Assembly: GCA_026225945.1 (NCBI GenBank)
Contig: JAMJFZ010001228.1
Span: 1,696,501-1,760,500 of the forward strand
Length of the DNA: 64,000 nt
Direction of reading: 5' to 3'
From: Cricetomys ansorgei
Taxonomy: Eukaryota; Chordata; Mammalia; Rodentia; Nesomyidae
A program made the translations under genes and the position numbers. Numbering within the stretch: position 1 is the stretch's first letter; each line of letters opens with the position of its first letter. Below the pieces are notes generated by a model. It had not been told where the DNA came from and did not search any database. It saw only the letters and a list, made by a program, of their open reading frames with translations. Positions 1 to 9,904 of this stretch are shown piece by piece.

Positions 1-240
1 GTTTATCTGTGCAGGAGATTGGTGCCTGCCCATGAATGCTCTCGGAATAGCAGTGCAAAGCATAAAGGAAGATTGAACCAGTCTTGCACAGCAGTCAAGG
101 ATACAAGAAGCCATGGGTGCAAAAGAGTGTGTGAACTGAGAGAAAACTGTCGTTTGTGATTGTCTTGTGACTCTGCAGGTTGTTCTTGTATTTTTTTAAG
201 GTAAGTTATCAGCTATAAGATTTGTGAACATAAAAAAAAA
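1..240. other. Unique sequence, no gene seen
   Basis: No open frame of note and no repeat I recognise. It ends in a short A-run just before a SINE-like segment. Confidence 0.5.
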
Positions 241-242
241 AC

Positions 243-430
243 ATGAACTTGGAGAGTTGGCTCAATGTATAAAGTGCTTTCTACAAAACCATGTTGTAAC
301 CCCAGTACTAGAGACAGGCAGCTCGCTGTAAAATCCTGCCAGGAGACATCTGTAGGGCCACAGGATCAAGCAGCCCCACCTTCACAGTGAAGGGAAAGCT
401 AGATAGTCTAGCTCATCAATAAACTTCAGG
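243..430 (+). mobile_element. Degenerate tRNA-derived SINE (B4/RSINE1-like)
   Basis: The start reads GGAGAGTTGGCTCAATG, close to the tRNA-like head GGAGAGATGGCTCAGNG of rodent B3/B4/RSINE1 SINEs. The body is too worn to assign a subfamily. Confidence 0.5.
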
Positions 431-499
431 ATTCAAATTTTAAGATGGAAGAGGAATGGAGAAATTACTTAGCTCAGCACTGGTACAGGATGCCCATAA

Positions 500-1262
500 G
501 AAGCCTCAGGAAAGCGATTGCACAGGGAGGTGGTACAGATAACAGTTTTGTGACCTATTCCTGGGAAGACATAAATGTTTTTTCCACTCCAGATCGAATC
601 TGACGGCAGACTACAGTAACAGTACCATACCGCCAAAGTCCAACTTGGAGAGCCAATGAGGTGTTTGGAGTTATTTATAAGAGTATTGGTGATGGAGTTA
701 TTTACAGGAATATGGACAACTTAAAGTCAACTGCATAGCCCCAAACCAACCGCAGCATGGGTGACAATGTACAAAAACTGGACCCTGGCATTCTCTGCAG
801 GTTTCTCAACAGGTGTTGGAATCTTCTCTCCAGAACAGTTCTTACTGCTTATATAATCTAATGGGGGGGGGGGAGGAGCTGTAAATTCAGTTTTAGGGAC
901 TTCCTGAAACTTTTGAATTATTTATTTCCTGAATTGTAAAGCACCTCCTTTTAGACCAATGGTTCTCAACCTTCCTAATGCTACAACCCTTTAGTACAGT
1001 TCCTCATGTTGTGGTAGCCTCCAACCATAACATTATTTTTGTTGCTACTTCATAATTTTAATTTTGTTACTGTTATGAATCATAATGTAAATATCTGATA
1101 TACAGATGGTCTTAGATGACCCCTGTGAAAGGATTTTTCAGCTCCCAAAGGGGTCACAAACCACAGGTTGAGAATCATTGCTGTAGACCTTTTTCAGTAC
1201 TAATGAACTTCCTTCCAGAATAGAGTGTTTCAGTTCTGAGGAAACTGCTCTACAACATATTC
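500..1262. repeat. Unclassified rodent interspersed repeat, copy A (split by URR1)
   Basis: It aligns piecewise with 43229-43662: shared blocks include TTAGGGACTTCCTGA, a block near 927-955 ending CCTTTTAGA, and the end block near 1200-1262. The two copies show a dispersed family. It may be an L1 (Lx) 3' region, but I cannot name it. A URR1 transposon at 957-1180 splits this copy. Confidence 0.6.
957..1180 (-). mobile_element. URR1 non-autonomous hAT-Charlie DNA transposon
   Basis: The ends are near-perfect inverted repeats (CAATGGTTCTCAACC and GGTTGAGAATCATTG). They are flanked by 8-base direct repeats TTTTAGAC / CTGTAGAC (6 of 8 match), as expected for hAT elements. The internal sequence matches the copies at 49020 and 51486. 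It has no coding capacity and sits inside the unclassified repeat. Confidence 0.88.
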
Positions 1263-1264
1263 AT

Positions 1265-1689
1265 AGGACAACAAAGAAAAAAAAAAGATATTTCTACAAG
1301 GCTCCTTAGAGTCAGTGATAGAATAGAACTTCTGTTGCTGTCTTCTTCGTGCCTTGATCACTCCAAATCCTATCCAATTCATGCTGCCTTTCATTTCTTT
1401 TCACTTCCCCTGCAGTAACTTATGGCCCTTCTTCCTTGTTAATCTGTTGTTGGTACCTCAATCACCAGCCCATTGTACCTGTATCAGCCAAGTACACATC
1501 TGCTGTTATCCTTGCCAATTCTCTGTCTTATCCGAGGAGCAGCATATCCCAGATTTGGCAAAGAGTTGCTTTGGGTCAAATATCAAATGACTGTATCCTT
1601 TTCTTTCACCTTACTTGTGCATGCTTAAGGAGAGGAGGCAGAGGTGAACCTCTGGTGTCATTCTTCAGATGCTTTCTACCTGGACCTTT
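1265..1689. other. Unique sequence, no gene seen
   Basis: Two short overlapping open frames (78 and 85 codons) show no family resemblance, no good start context and no splice support. I treat it as non-coding. Confidence 0.5.
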
Positions 1690-1915
1690 TTGAGACAGGG
1701 TCTCTCACTGGCCCGGAGCTCACCAAGGAGAGCGCGCTAGTTGGATAGGGAGCTCCAGGGATCTGTCTGTTTCTGCCTCTCCATCACCAGGATTACAAGT
1801 GCATGTCATTATACACCCAGATCTTTTTTAAAATATGGATTCCAGGAAACTGAACTCAGGTCTGCACTCCATTTTTTTCTTTCTCTTGCCAATTGAGCTC
1901 TCACCATAGCTCGGT
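1690..1915 (-). mobile_element. B4-family SINE
   Basis: Reverse orientation: GAGACAGGGTCTCTCACTGG is the complement of the B4 middle segment. It is followed by CTGCCTCTCCATCACCAGGATTACAA-like sequence and a worn tRNA-like head ending near 1912. Confidence 0.75.
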
Positions 1916-2374
1916 TTTATCTTGTTAGAATGCTGTACTATTTCATGATTCCTATCTAAAGACATGGAAACCATGTGTCAGTAGCAGGCATTGGTCAGAG
2001 AGCCCTTGAACATCTCTGATCATATCTCTTTTTTACTTTTGCTTCCTCGCCAGAAGCCAATACTTAGGCGTGAATGTTTTCTAAATAGTGCATCGTTGGT
2101 TTGTGGGCTCTGCATTTGTTTGTTTTCAATCTTTCAGTCCTACTTCCTGCTCTCCGGGAGGCCTCATTCAATTGTGAACCCCAAGATTCATCCCCCAGGG
2201 GTACATGCATCCCAGGTGTATAATGATCTCTTTTCAAATGTGGACAAACCTGAGAAAATGATGGATATGAATAACTGGCCTTGTGTGATGAGGCGGGAAG
2301 ACTGGCTTAAATTCATTCTCCATAGAGCTATGTTCCGTGAGGACATTTTTACACAAGTATATTCTATATACACA
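1916..2374. other. Unique sequence with a chance-length open frame
   Basis: A 132-codon frame (1991-2389) crosses this stretch after a pyrimidine-rich acceptor-like site near 2052. The protein is not recognisable, and frames of this length are expected by chance in 64 kb. No gene is called. Confidence 0.4.
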
Positions 2375-2492
2375 AAGTATATTCTTTGAGCATATTCCAC
2401 ACCCCCATTCCCTTTCCTCTCCTTTTTCTCATACTTCCCCTTCCCATTAATCCCTTTCATCCTCAGACAATTTCATTTTTAATTTTACACCC

Positions 2493-2543
<51 letters not shown>

Positions 2544-2670
2544 CATATACACATATATTCTGTTTCACACATATATATATATGGCATGACATTAAATATA
2601 CATATACTCATATATACGATTTTTTGGGATTATATAAAATTTAGGAACTACAAGTGAGAGGGCATTTGTG
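2375..2670 (-). mobile_element. Antisense L1 (Lx-like) 3' UTR fragment
   Basis: The C/T-rich CCCCCATTCCCTTTCCTCTC block, then a TA tract, then GAACTACAAGTGAGAGG resembles the complement of rodent L1 3' regions. The assignment rests on remembered features only. Confidence 0.45.
2498..2585. repeat. (TA)n / (CATATA)n microsatellite
   Basis: A TA run to about 2530 grades into CATATA hexamers and ends in a second short TA run before 2585. Confidence 0.95.
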
Positions 2671-2840
2671 TCTGTGGGCATGTGTGTGGGTACATGTGCT
2701 ATAGCACATACCTGTGGAGATCCAATGAGAATGTGCAGGAGTCAAGTCTCTCTTTCCAGTATAATGTTGTGGTCAAACTCAAGTCCTCAGACTTGGTGGC
2801 AAGTATCTTCACCATGCCACCAGCGATGCTGGCTAACTTC
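2671..2840 (-). mobile_element. RSINE1 SINE
   Basis: Complement of RSINE1: a CCTGTGGAGATCCAATGAGAA segment, then TCAAACTCAAGTCCTCAGAC and CTTGGTGGCAAGTATCTTCA. These are the diagnostic tail-to-head order when read in reverse. Confidence 0.7.
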
Positions 2841-3300
2841 TGTTTTATTTTGTCAACATCACACTCCTTAGAGTCATTTAGGAGGAAGGAACCTTAACTG
2901 AGAAAAAGCCACCAAAAGATTGGGCTGTAGAGCATTTCTTAATTAGTGATTGATGGGGAAGGTCCAGGCCATTGTGGGTGGTGCCACTCTGTGTTGAGCA
3001 AGTCATGAGGAGCAAGCCAGTAAGCAGTGTTCTTGCATGGCTTCTGCTTCAGTTCCTGCCTCCAGATTTCTGCCTTAAGTCCCTGCCTTGTGTGGTGGCA
3101 CACGTCTTTAACGACAGCACTGGGGAGGCAGGGACAGGCAGATCTCTGAGTTCAAGGCTATTCTGCTCTACAGAGTTAGTTCAGTCCCTGCCCTGACTTC
3201 CTTTGATGGTGGACAGTGATGCCGAAGAGTAAGTGAAATAAACCCTTTCCTTCTCAAGTTGCTGTTTTATCATAGCAACAATAACCATAACTAAGAAACA
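2841..3300 (+). mobile_element. ORR1-type MaLR solo LTR (split by B1)
   Basis: It starts TGTTTTATTTTGTCAAC. Family hallmarks follow: TCTTAATTAGTGATTGATGG, GTGGGTGGTGCCA, and the poly(A) module AATAAACCCTTTCC, ending CTAAGAAACA. It has no coding region. A B1 at 3088-3182 interrupts it. Confidence 0.78.
3088..3182 (+). mobile_element. Truncated B1 SINE
   Basis: It carries GTGTGGTGGCACACGTCTTTAA and GAGGCAGGGACAGGCAGATC. It is bounded on both sides by the perfect 10-base direct repeat AGTCCCTGCC (3078-3087 and 3183-3192). It lacks the usual B1 3' half and A-tail. Confidence 0.75.
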
Positions 3301-3922
3301 AACCTATTTTTTTTCTTGTCTATGAACCTTCATGTCGACTTCTGGAACCACTGTACTGACACATTCAGTTGGGGATATTTTTGCAAGTGTAATTAAGGTC
3401 CATAATTAGCTTGCTTCAGGTTAATAAAAATGTTTGCATTAAGACATAGTCTGGAATTGAGAGACTTGAGATCCAAGGCCTCAGAGAGTCTCCCATTGAC
3501 CTTGACAGCAAAAGCCGTGGGTTCTACAATTGCTAGGCCATGACTCTAACCCATATAGGACAGAGCAAGCCATGGATTCTACAACTGCAAGATCACAATT
3601 TACCAGCCACAGGAGCTCAGACCTGGGAGATGTTAGGTCTGTCAGTGCCTTCTTTTAGCTTTGTGAGGTCTGAACCTGGCTCCAGTGGAGCTGGCTTACA
3701 TGCATGGTCCATGGGATACTGAGTGCACAGATGGGTACTATCTCAAGCCACTCCTGCTGTGGTAGTTTAATATTCATCAATAGATGACCACTATCTACAT
3801 TTCCATACATCTCTGGTGTTACTTATGGTCTGTGTATGAGGCTCACAAGTTTAAGCCATTTGAGTGGCTCACTTCTATCATGGGCAGCCTATTGTAACTT
3901 TTAAAGGAGTTGTTTTATGTTT
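3301..3922. other. Unique sequence with a worn local duplication
   Basis: Two similar segments lie head to tail at about 3503-3560 and 3561-3615: AGCAAAAGCCGTGGGTTCTA, then GAGCAAGCCATGGATTCTAC. No gene or named repeat is visible. Confidence 0.45.
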
Positions 3923-3924
3923 AA

Positions 3925-3925
<1 letters not shown>

Positions 3926-3979
<54 letters not shown>

Positions 3980-4095
3980 TGCTGGAGTTATAGACAGTTG
4001 TGAGCCACTCAGCTTAGATTCTGGGAACTGAGCATGGGTCCTCCCCAGAAGCAGTACGCATTCTTAACCACCAAGCAGTCTCTCCAGTCCCTAAT
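3926..4095 (-). mobile_element. B2/B3 SINE with (TG)n tail
   Basis: A clean (TG)24 run at 3926-3974 is the complement of the SINE CA-rich tail. It is followed by GGAGTTATAGACAGTTGTGA and, at the end, the complement of the tRNA-like head (TTAACCACCAAGCAGTCTCT). Confidence 0.8.
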
Positions 4096-4350
4096 TTCTT
4101 TATTTAATTACACTGTATGCTTTATAATTCTGACTCATTTCTTACCTGTGGCTATACCTACTCCATTATTTGTCTTATTATTGTTGTTTTAACTTTATTA
4201 AGCTGTTAGAAAAGTCCTTCTTCACAGAGTGTATAATATTCTTTGAGTATAATCTTCTCCAAACTCCCAGGTAATTGCCTCTTTCTCACTCCCACATCTA
4301 ATTAGTCTCCTTTGTTCTTCAGACCCTTTAATTTGTACCTTTATGCTCTC
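4096..4350 (-). mobile_element. Possible L1 3' UTR fragment
   Basis: ATTCTTTGAGTATAATCTTC and CCAAACTCCCAGG loosely resemble antisense L1 tails seen elsewhere in the window. The similarity is weak. Confidence 0.3.
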
Positions 4351-4965
4351 TGCACCTATACGGTTTTATATATCTGTATAAAATCTAACCTAACCGGCGA
4401 TATTTCTAATTCTGAGTAAGACAGAAAACTGAACACTCGTCAGTGTGACTTGGATTTTTTTTTATTATTTTCCAGTGTATATTTGTAAAGTGATCACAAA
4501 TGCTTGTGGGCAGTGAGGTTGGAAATAACAGAAAACCGTTTTCTACTTTCTATGAGTCTCTATCCTCTGGAAGCAATGGAACACTCTACAGTTTAGCCTG
4601 GATGTGCTTTCTTCAAGCCTTCCTTTTCTTGTGCAATTTGGATTCATGATAGTAGAGTTCAGACAACTGAGATTAGTGCTTGGGCCAATAAGAAAATGCT
4701 TTTGCTTTGAAGAAGTCCTATTCCTTTCTCTACACTCCATTTGTCCTTTTGCTAAGTTCCCATCCTCTTCCCAATCTTTTGAAGGATTGGGTAAAACTTT
4801 TCAAATGTCTTGAGGCAAGTGTTGTTGGCTAGCAAAGGTATACAAAGTTCTAGAATTAATAGGAGCTCCTTTGGGTCCCTCGGAGTGTCTCATTTGTTAG
4901 AAATGTCTTTACTGTGGTATGTGTTGCTTGGACATATGTGATCTCTTGAACAATGACTCACTTGA
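4351..4965. other. Unique sequence, no gene seen
   Basis: No recognisable repeat. Open frames are 65-70 codons and unrecognised. The C/T content rises towards the pyrimidine tract that follows. Confidence 0.5.
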
Positions 4966-5535
4966 TCCTTCCTCCCTCTCTTTTTTCTCTCCCTTCCTCT
5001 CTCTTCTATCCCTTCCTCTCTCCCTCCCTACCTTTATCTCCCTGCCTTCCTCTCTCTTTCTCACACACACACACACACATATACATGCCTGCCTTCACTC
5101 TTCTCTGCCCCTTTCTCTTTCCTTTTTCTCTCCTCTTTTCTCTCAAGCCCTCTCCCTCTCCACTGTCTCTTCTCTCCCCTCCAACTCAATGTTTTCATCC
5201 CCCTTTTTCTCTTCCTCCCCACTCTCTTCTCTCTCCTTCCCATTCCCTATCCTTCTCTCTCCCATTTCCCCCTGTCCTTTCGCTAACTCTCTTTCCTTCT
5301 CTCCTTCCCTCTCCTACTACCATTTCTATAGCTCTCCTTAAATCTCACTTTCTTCCCTCTTCCCTTTCTCTCCTCTTCCTTTTCTCCTCCCTCCTTTCCC
5401 TTCCCTTCCCTCCCTCTCGTTTTCTCTTTCCCCCTCCCCTCCTCCCCTCTTTTCCCTTCCTTCCCTTCTTCTCTCTTCCTCTCCCCTCTCCCTTCCTTGC
5501 TCTTCTCTTTCTCTTTCTCCCTGGCTTCTACTGTC
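4966..5535. repeat. Long polypyrimidine (CT-rich) tract
   Basis: About 570 bases are almost entirely C and T on the plus strand, in irregular CCTT, CCCTCT and TCTC units. A (CA)n island lies at 5061-5079. The tract creates overlapping frames of 140 and 217 codons rich in S, L, P and F. These are composition artefacts, not genes. Confidence 0.92.
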
Positions 5536-6058
5536 CTTTCATTTGCTCTGCTTGGGCATTGATGCTCTTCATTGACGGTGTATGTTCACTTTTTGCCTTG
5601 TCTTAGTCTTCAACATATTTGTCTCAGTGGTGCGGAGCTTGATCAGGTGGGCTTGGCCAAGGTGTACTCTGAATGTACATGTGCACGTGGATGATAACAC
5701 ATTTATTGATGGTCAGGGTTTATTTCTGCCCTTTCAGTTAGAAAGAACCCCTAAGTGTTATGTTAACCTTCCTCAGATTCACCAATTAAAGTAATTGAAC
5801 ATAGCAAGCACTTTATCAAGCCTAAATAAATTAATGAGAAGTATCAATCTTTTTTTTTTCCTACTGAAATCAACAGTATTTTCTTGATGGAGAGGCTTTT
5901 GTGTCACTTTCTCTAATTTCTTTGGAGTGTTCTCCAGTCCTTATACATCTTCTTAAAGATAAGTGTTTAGACCATGTAAACCTACATCATCTCTGAGCCT
6001 TTTGCTGTGTTCTTGTAAAGATACAAAACGCTGGGACAAAAGGTTTGATTTTGAGTAG
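5536..6058. other. Unique sequence, no gene seen
   Basis: Ordinary composition with no recognisable repeat. A 70-codon frame at 5582-5794 has no family resemblance. Confidence 0.5.
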
Positions 6059-6372
6059 GTGGACAGTCAGTCAACGTGGCGCTTGCCTGGCAAGTGTGAA
6101 GATCTTCAATTCCCAGAACTCCGATAAAAATCTGGGTATGGTGGCATATTCTAGGAATCCCAGGGCTGGGGAGATAGAGACAGACAGATCCTGGGTCTCT
6201 CTGGCCAGCCTATACTAACTTGAGCAAGAGTGCTAGGCCAATGAGAGACCCTGTCTCCAAACAAGACTAAACAAAGCAAAACAGATGGAGGACTCCTAAG
6301 GAACAGCACTTAATCTGAGGTTGACCTCTGACCTCTACACACCTGTACATACACACACATATGTGCACAGAC
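6059..6372 (+). mobile_element. B4A SINE, near full length
   Basis: Modules in order: a tRNA-like head, CTGGGTATGGTGGCATATTC, GCTGGGGAGATAGAGACAGA, CAATGAGAGACCCTGTCTCC, GGTTGACCTCTGACCTCTAC, then a CA-rich tail. This is the complete B4A layout. Confidence 0.85.
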
Positions 6373-6714
6373 AAATGTTATGGCATTACTTCTTAAGCCA
6401 GACAAATTATTCTTCATGTACCCTCATGGAAACATGATAACAAGCCATGGTCATAATTAGCGTTTGCAGGTTCTGGCTGTGGGGTGGGAATCACTGAAGC
6501 AGATTCCCCTTGGAGCCTGTCCTTGAGGCAGCAGATCACCTTGGAGCATGGCTTTGTGGGATGGAGTCAAAGGCAGACATGGACCTCAACAAAGTTTGTA
6601 CCATGACATGAGCGATTACAAGCTACCTTAGAGTTCACACTTGTTTTTTCTTTGTATTTTGGCTTTCAGCTTGCTGACCTTTCAGAGAAAGTGCAGGTGT
6701 GAGTACTGGTCCAG
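6373..6714. other. Unique sequence, no gene seen
   Basis: No long frame and no repeat I can name. Confidence 0.5.
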
Positions 6715-6857
6715 GAACAGGGGAATTGGCTTAGCAGCTCAGAGCACTTGCTGTTCCTGCAGATGACCCACGTTCAGTTTCCAGAACCCATGTTAGGTGG
6801 CTCATAAGCATATGTAACTCCCGCTCCAGGCACCTGCACACACCTGACATACACTAC

Positions 6858-6906
<49 letters not shown>
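6715..6906 (+). mobile_element. B3 SINE with (AC)n tail
   Basis: The tRNA-like head is worn (TTGGCTTAGCAGCTCAGAGC). GCACTTGCTGTTCCTGCAGA and TATGTAACTCCCGCTCCAGG follow. The tail has expanded into a perfect (AC)23 run at 6861-6906. Confidence 0.8.
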
Positions 6907-6911
<5 letters not shown>

Positions 6912-6914
6912 CAG

Positions 6915-7032
6915 AGATATTAGCATGTCCTTTAATCCCAGCTTCTAGGAGGCAGAGGCCAATAGATCTCTGATTTAAAGGCCAGCCTGATCTACAAATC
7001 AAGTCCAGAGCTACACAGAGAAACCCTGTGTT
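6915..7032 (+). mobile_element. B1 SINE (5'-truncated)
   Basis: TTTAATCCCAGCTTCTAGGA, GGCCAGCCTGATCTACAAAT and CTACACAGAGAAACCCTGTG match the B1 7SL-derived body. The extreme 5' end is missing. Confidence 0.88.
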
Positions 7033-7324
7033 TTATATATATGTAAGAATACATATATACAAAGGAGTAATTGTTCAATTTCCACCGAAATTTATCAGTG
7101 TTATGCAGTAATTTCTGCATTTCCTATCATGTTAACTTCAAACAGCTCAAGAAAGAAGAAGAAAGAAGAGTGCCAAGAATAGCTAAAGTAGAAAGTTTAG
7201 TATCTTAAAAAAGAGGTTGATGGAAATTATAAGATGACAATCCCAGTTCCTGTCTTACCTTCTCCATACTAGCTGCCTCTAATACTTGGTTGTGTGCCCC
7301 TCTTCCTCTTTGGAGATATCTTTC

Positions 7325-8095
7325 CTAAAGTTGATGCTATGGTTTGAATGTGACATGTGTCCCATAGGCTTGCATGCTGAATGCTTGCTATTCAACTGGT
7401 AGCACTATTTTTGGGGGTGGTGAAAATTTTAAGTCGGGTGTGGCTGGAGGAAATAGGTCTTTAGAAGCAGGCTGTTTGGTTAGCTTTAGCTATCAACATG
7501 GCATTATCTGGGAAGAGAATCTCAACTGAGGAAATTCCCTGGATCAGACTGACTTATGGGAATGTCTGTAGGGGATTGTCTTGATTATTAATTGAAATGG
7601 GAAGATCCAGCCCAATGTGAGCAGCACCATTCCCTAAGCAGGTGGTTCTCAGATATAAGAAAGCTGAGGATAAGCATGCATGCCAACCATCCATCCATCC
7701 ATTCATCCAGCTAGCAGCATCCCCTACTACTTCTTTGGTTATGAAGTAAGTTCACTAGACAGAAGCAATGCTATGTGAAAGAGCAAGCAGGCTTGCCTTC
7801 AAGTTCATGCCTTGAGTTCTTTCCTTACTCTCTTATGATGATGGACTGTGTCTGAAATTGTGTTTTGAAAGGAAGCTCTTTCAACCTCCAAGTTTCTTTT
7901 GGTCAGAGTGTTTTATCACAACAACAGAATGGAAACTACAACAGATTTTTGAAGGTTAGGCTTTCTCTGTCCCTCCCCCACTTCCCTTGTCTGCCATGAT
8001 ATGAACAGCTCCATCACACAGTCCCCACCATAATGTACTGAAACCACTGAAACTGTAAGTGAAATGCATCTTTCCTCCTTTTAAGTTGTGAATGC
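7325..8095 (+). mobile_element. Old MaLR/ERVL-like LTR, split by ORR1
   Basis: Left part (7325-7472) starts CTATGGTTTGAATGTG. Right part (7944-8095) has CCATGATATGAACAGCTCCA and a worn poly(A) region, CTGTAAGTGAAATGCATCTT then CCTTTTAAGTTG. Together they resemble an old mammalian LTR. I cannot give an exact subfamily. It has no coding sequence. Confidence 0.5.
7473..7943 (+). mobile_element. ORR1-type MaLR LTR
   Basis: Family hallmarks: TCTGGGAAGAGAATCTCAAC, GGGGATTGTCTTGATTATTA, GAAGATCCAGCCCA, and an end block of TTTTATCACAACAACAGA. It contains a short (CATC)n run near 7690. A flanking TSD is no longer clear. Confidence 0.7.
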
Positions 8096-8321
8096 CAGGC
8101 CTCTATCTAAGTATAGAGAAAGCTCACACAGGTGGATAGCCTCTGTTGATAGGAACTCAAAGGAGCTTTGTCTTTCCTTGTGTTCTTAGACTTAGGAAAG
8201 TCTCCAGAATGGGTCTTAAGGTGATGGTGTGAGTAGCAGAGTATTGCAGAGTGAATGTGTGTGAATTATGGGTTGATCAGATTGATTTGCAGATGAATTA
8301 TTTGATAAGCAAGGGACGGGG

Positions 8322-8417
8322 TTTTTTTTTTGTTTTGTTTTTTGAGTACTGGGGATGGGACTTAGGACCTCATACCTGCTAGGCCAGCCCTCAACTGCTA
8401 AGCTACATCCTTAGCCT
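8322..8417 (-). mobile_element. ID SINE (reverse)
   Basis: A T-rich start is followed by GTACTGGGGATGGGACTTAG, TGCTAGGCCAGCCCTCAAC and GCTAAGCTACATCC. This is the complement of a BC1/ID tRNA-derived element. Confidence 0.72.
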
Positions 8418-8430
8418 GAAAAGGAGGTGA

Positions 8431-8497
8431 TCTATCTATCTATCCATCCTTCTTTTCTTCCTTTCTTCCTTTCTTTCTTTCTTTCTTTCTTTCTTTC

Positions 8498-8577
<80 letters not shown>

Positions 8578-8592
8578 CTTCTTCTTTCTTTC
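8431..8592. repeat. Compound (CTAT)n (CTTT)n (CT)n microsatellite
   Basis: Tetranucleotide CTAT, then CTTT units, then pure CT, then CTTT again. It abuts the L1 tail to its right and probably grew from that element's A-rich 3' end. Confidence 0.95.
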
Positions 8593-9290
8593 ATCATACA
8601 ATACATTCCAATATCCCTTCTCCCCTTGCTCCATTCTTCCCAGCTCCTTCCATCTCCCCTCTCCCCCAGATCAACCCCCCTTCCTCTGCTCCCTAATTCT
8701 TCCTAGAAATGAGCAGTCCTCTCAGAGTTACTGTTCAAACAAGGTACAATAAGATGGAAGAGGACTGGGCTCTAATCCCTACATCAAGGGTGAACTAGGC
8801 AGCAGGACGAAAATGTCCCAAGGGCAAGCAAAAGGGTCAGAGAGATCCTTTTCCCCACTTCAGCCTGTAGGAGTTCTACAAAAACACCAAACCAGTCAAT
8901 CTCAAGATATGTTTTGTGGGCCTGTAGGCTCTATGTTTGCAATTTCAGGCTCTGTGAGCCCCTAAGAGTGCTGGTCAGTTGACTCCTTAGGGCTTGTTTT
9001 CCTGGTGTCCTTGATCCCTCTGGTCCCTGAAATTCCTCCTCTTCTTCTTCCATGGGTTTCTCTGAGCTCTGCAGAATGTTTGGCTCTGGGCCTCTGCATC
9101 TGCTCCCATCTCCTGCAGGGGAAACCTCTCTGATGAAGATTGGGCTAGGCACTGATCTATCAGCAGAGCAAGATATCATTAGAAATCATCTCTATGCTAT
9201 TCAGTCTCTAGTTTCTGGTCTGGACTATGTTATCAGGCATGGGTTCCCTCCTTTGGCATGGGGTTCTGCCAAGAAGGGGGTACATTAAAT
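8593..9290 (-). mobile_element. Antisense rodent L1 3' region (Lx-like)
   Basis: It matches the remembered complement of rodent L1 3' sequence over about 700 bases. Markers are CACAAAAACACC-like CTACAAAAACACCAAACC, CTCTGTGAGCCCCTAAGAG, CCTGGTGTCCTTGATCCCTC and TGGGCTAGGCACTGATCTAT. Open frames on either strand here (78 and 82 codons) are shadows of this element. Confidence 0.75.
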
Positions 9291-9627
9291 GAGATGTGAT
9301 CATGATTTGTTGCATTTCTGGGAAGTTGTGGATAGCCTTCCCTACCTTTCTGAAGTGAAAATATAAGTAACCATGGGGATGGAACAGGATGGAGACAGTG
9401 ATTTGGATTAATAGAAATTTGAGTGTATTTGGAAAGAGAGGGCCCCTTCAGCTATTCATCATAGAAGCCACTTCATCCATTTACACAGAGGAATGCACAA
9501 GAAAACACACTGAAGTATTTGTAATATTGATAAATTATTCGCTGTCTGTGTCCATCAAGAAGGGGAGAGTCAAACAAATAATACTCCAGCTGCCCTGTGG
9601 AGCCCTTGTGGTCATTAAAAGAATGAA

Positions 9628-9842
9628 AAGGAGGGCTGGAGAGATGGCTCAGCTGTTCAGAGTGCTTGTTGCTCTTGCAGAGAAGCCAAGTTCAGATCTC
9701 AGCATCATGTCAGAAAGCGTACAACCACCTGTAACACTAGCTTCAGGGGATCTGATGCCCCCTTCTGGCCTCCATGGGTAGCTGCACACAGCATGTGTGT
9801 GCACATACACACACATAAATTAAAAAATACAATGTATCTTAG
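9628..9842 (+). mobile_element. B3 SINE with perfect TSD
   Basis: The head GGCTGGAGAGATGGCTCAGC is near consensus, followed by TTGTTGCTCTTGCAGAGAAG, CTGATGCCCCCTTCTGGCCT and an AAATTAAAAAAT tail. Perfect 10-base flanks AAAGAATGAA lie at 9618-9627 and 9843-9852. Confidence 0.93.
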
Positions 9843-9904
9843 AAAGAATGAAGAAATGTTTGTATCTCAATATGGAGAAAATACTATTACCCATTATCAC
9901 TGTG

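Noticed and set aside
1991..2389. 132-codon frame preceded by acceptor-like sites at 2052 and 2136
   Set aside because: The protein is unrecognised and the length is within chance expectation. Its end runs into L1-like sequence.
4953..5606. 217-codon and 140-codon frames rich in S, L, P, F
   Set aside because: They run through the polypyrimidine tract. Composition alone keeps the frames open, and there is no domain or splice support.
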